Part shown: piece by piece, positions 62,243 through 64,000 of the stretch
How positions within the stretch are numbered: the first letter of the stretch is position 1
Layout: every line of letters begins with the position of its first letter
NCBI GenBank assembly: GCA_000226015.1
Contig: JH152989.1
Span: 303,495-367,494 of the forward strand
DNA length: 64,000 bases
Source of the DNA: Mnemiopsis leidyi
Taxonomy: Eukaryota; Ctenophora; Tentaculata; Lobata; Bolinopsidae
Reading direction: 5' to 3'
Made by a program: the position numbers and the translations under genes
The notes under the pieces: generated by a model
What the model saw: only the letters and a program-made list of their open reading frames with translations
What the model was told of the DNA's origin: nothing
Database searches by the model: none

Positions 62243-64000
62243 TCAATAGTGCGTTGAGACACTTCAATTTCGATGAATACGTCTTACTTTCACATTTTAT
62301 GCCAGTGCACTGCTTGTAATATGCATAATTTACTGAAAATATATGAGCGTAAAGAGGCCAGCTCGCAAAGTGACATTTTATGCTCCTCTTTTTGAAACGC
62401 TCTCCCCCTGACGTAAATCCGCATTGTGGCATTCCATCTTCATTCTTCAAATTACTCTTTCTCAATTTAAAATTAGGTCGGCGTTATGCCAGCCAGACAC
62501 TTCCAAATCCTTGGTTGTTGGAACCTACAAACTAGGCCAGAAGTTGTCCCATTTATTATGACAGTCCCAATTAGCATCACATACCTAAATAGCGACATTA
62601 GGGCACACGACACCTGTAATTTCAAAAAATTCATTCGGCTAGTACTGATATTTCGTGCATGGAGTATAAGTGACACGAGTTATTCGAGTAGTCATACCGT
62701 CTACATATGGGCCAGACTGTTCAATTTTTCACAGTATGGCAGATGTACGTCACTGTACCGCTATAACGAGTCAGACTTAATTAGTGTTGGTTTGGGCCAT
62801 TTCTCAAGGTTACCAATAAAGCCGTTATCTCATATTCATACCTTTTTTATCCATACCTAAATTCAGTTCTCTTCTAAGTGGCCTTTCTACATTCCCCTCA
62901 CAAGTCACTGTTTATGTATTAAGCAATTTAAATATTTTTAAATTTCATGGACTGTATGAAAAGTAAGCTCTCCCTTTAAAAAAAAATTAGAAAATGCAAT
63001 TTTCGAAAGGTAAAACACCTGTCATCTTCTGGCTTAAATTAATAGGTTATAGGGTTAAAAGTATTAAAACTAACATTCATAATTGCAGACGTATCTACAA
63101 CCCCCGATCATGAAATACAACATTAATTTTTGTTAAAATGACTGCTACCTTTCATACGCTTGACTCTAGACTGTATCGTAGTTTGCCTTGCTTTCATCAT
63201 GAAGTCTACAAGTATATTAAACATTTACAATGGCATACTTTACGTTCATCGTGCATTGATCACCACTCTTATACAGTGGATGGTATTTTATATCTTGTAT
63301 ACTCAAGGGCTGTTTATTTGGGATGCTGTGCAGCTTTTCTCAGTTGAAATGCGGTGGCGCGGTTATGCATATTGTAAACGTATAAATTTGTTCAATTTTG
63401 CCGCTTCAATCGCTATTGTACTTTCATTCAAATTAGATAAAATACAAACACACAAATTGGTCTTGTAACGCTGTTGCGCTTAGTCGCACATGCGCCTAAT
63501 GTTTCCTAGAAGCTGCTATACTTGTCGCAAATTCGTTTTCGTACCCAGTCCCAGCCTTGCCCGGTTTTGCTGTGTTTGTTCCTCTGGTTTGCATAAAGGT
63601 TTGCGAGACATGGCTGTGTAGGGTGGAGTTTGTGCAGCCCACAAATTGTGCACCATGAAATTTGTTTATTGGGAAATGTAAACTTTGCCACGACATGTTG
63701 CCAGTGTCCCTGCCCCATTGCCACCTTAAATTTTCGATCATGGACATCTTAATGCATTTTCACCTGCCTATCTATTATTTTTGATAGTTTCACAACTTTG
63801 ATTTACCCAAGCGTCGCCATTTTTACTCAAATATGATTTGCAAAGTGCTTTCGCAATATATGTATTGAGATGGTATATCTCTCTGCTTTGCCACACAATT
63901 AATCGGTCTTCTACGATGTGATTGTTACACGTTTAGTGCTTACTCACTTTACCTCATAGTTTGTATTGATATTGCTCTTCGGAGAGATTTTAACTGTTAA
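62243..64000. other. Gene-poor DNA to window end
   Basis: A 124-codon open stretch (62486-62860, plus) and an overlapping one on the minus strand (62473-62676) have no recognisable domain. Likewise the overlapping frames at 63138-63468 and 63496-63747. Not called as genes. Confidence 0.45.

Noticed and set aside
62486-62860. 124-codon ORF
   Set aside because: Composition is unremarkable, there are no motifs, and an overlapping ORF of similar quality lies on the other strand.

Overview
The window is animal nuclear DNA. Genes are split into many short exons with GT-AG introns, intergenic DNA is AT-rich, and minisatellites are common. The protein families present (ABCG5-type sterol half-transporter, class A GPCR, PIM-type kinase fold, M16 metallopeptidases) are metazoan. 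Divergence from vertebrate sequences and the intron/repeat style suggest an invertebrate, possibly an early-branching one such as a cnidarian or ctenophore; the sequence alone does not settle this. I built gene models by joining exons whose splice phases agree. Every complete model gives a total length divisible by three.

Layout. 1-2380: no gene; tandem repeats and a 173-bp nested-hairpin element. 2381-6359 (minus): an 8-exon gene for a 403-aa protein I do not recognise. 7514-21515 (minus): a 24-exon gene for a coiled-coil protein of about 1101 aa, also unrecognised. Its 4.8-kb intron 12 holds, on the other strand, a 5-exon PIM-like pseudokinase (12852-14452). 21516-24605: divergent intergenic region. 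24606-34520 (plus): a 19-exon ABCG5-like transporter of about 960 aa with an unusually long N-terminus. Its intron 13 holds an intronless antisense class A GPCR (30308-31363) and a Penelope-like retroelement fragment abutting a splice acceptor. 35870-64000: three widely spaced plus-strand M16 metallopeptidase cassettes in 28 kb of otherwise gene-poor, repeat-bearing DNA.

The M16 array is the most interesting part. Each cassette (35870-39499, 45193-47146, 54492-55135) has its own ATG, a short cytosolic tail, one signal-anchor membrane helix and an N-terminal M16 domain with HxxEH and the distal zinc-ligand Glu. Each stops at the same place in the fold (just after the HPF-like position) at a splice donor of the same phase, and I see no matching C-terminal exons after any of them. 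This resembles a first-exon cassette cluster (as in UGT1A or protocadherins) in which alternative membrane-anchored catalytic halves could splice to shared downstream exons beyond the window. That is an inference. The alternative is three 3'-truncated duplicates.
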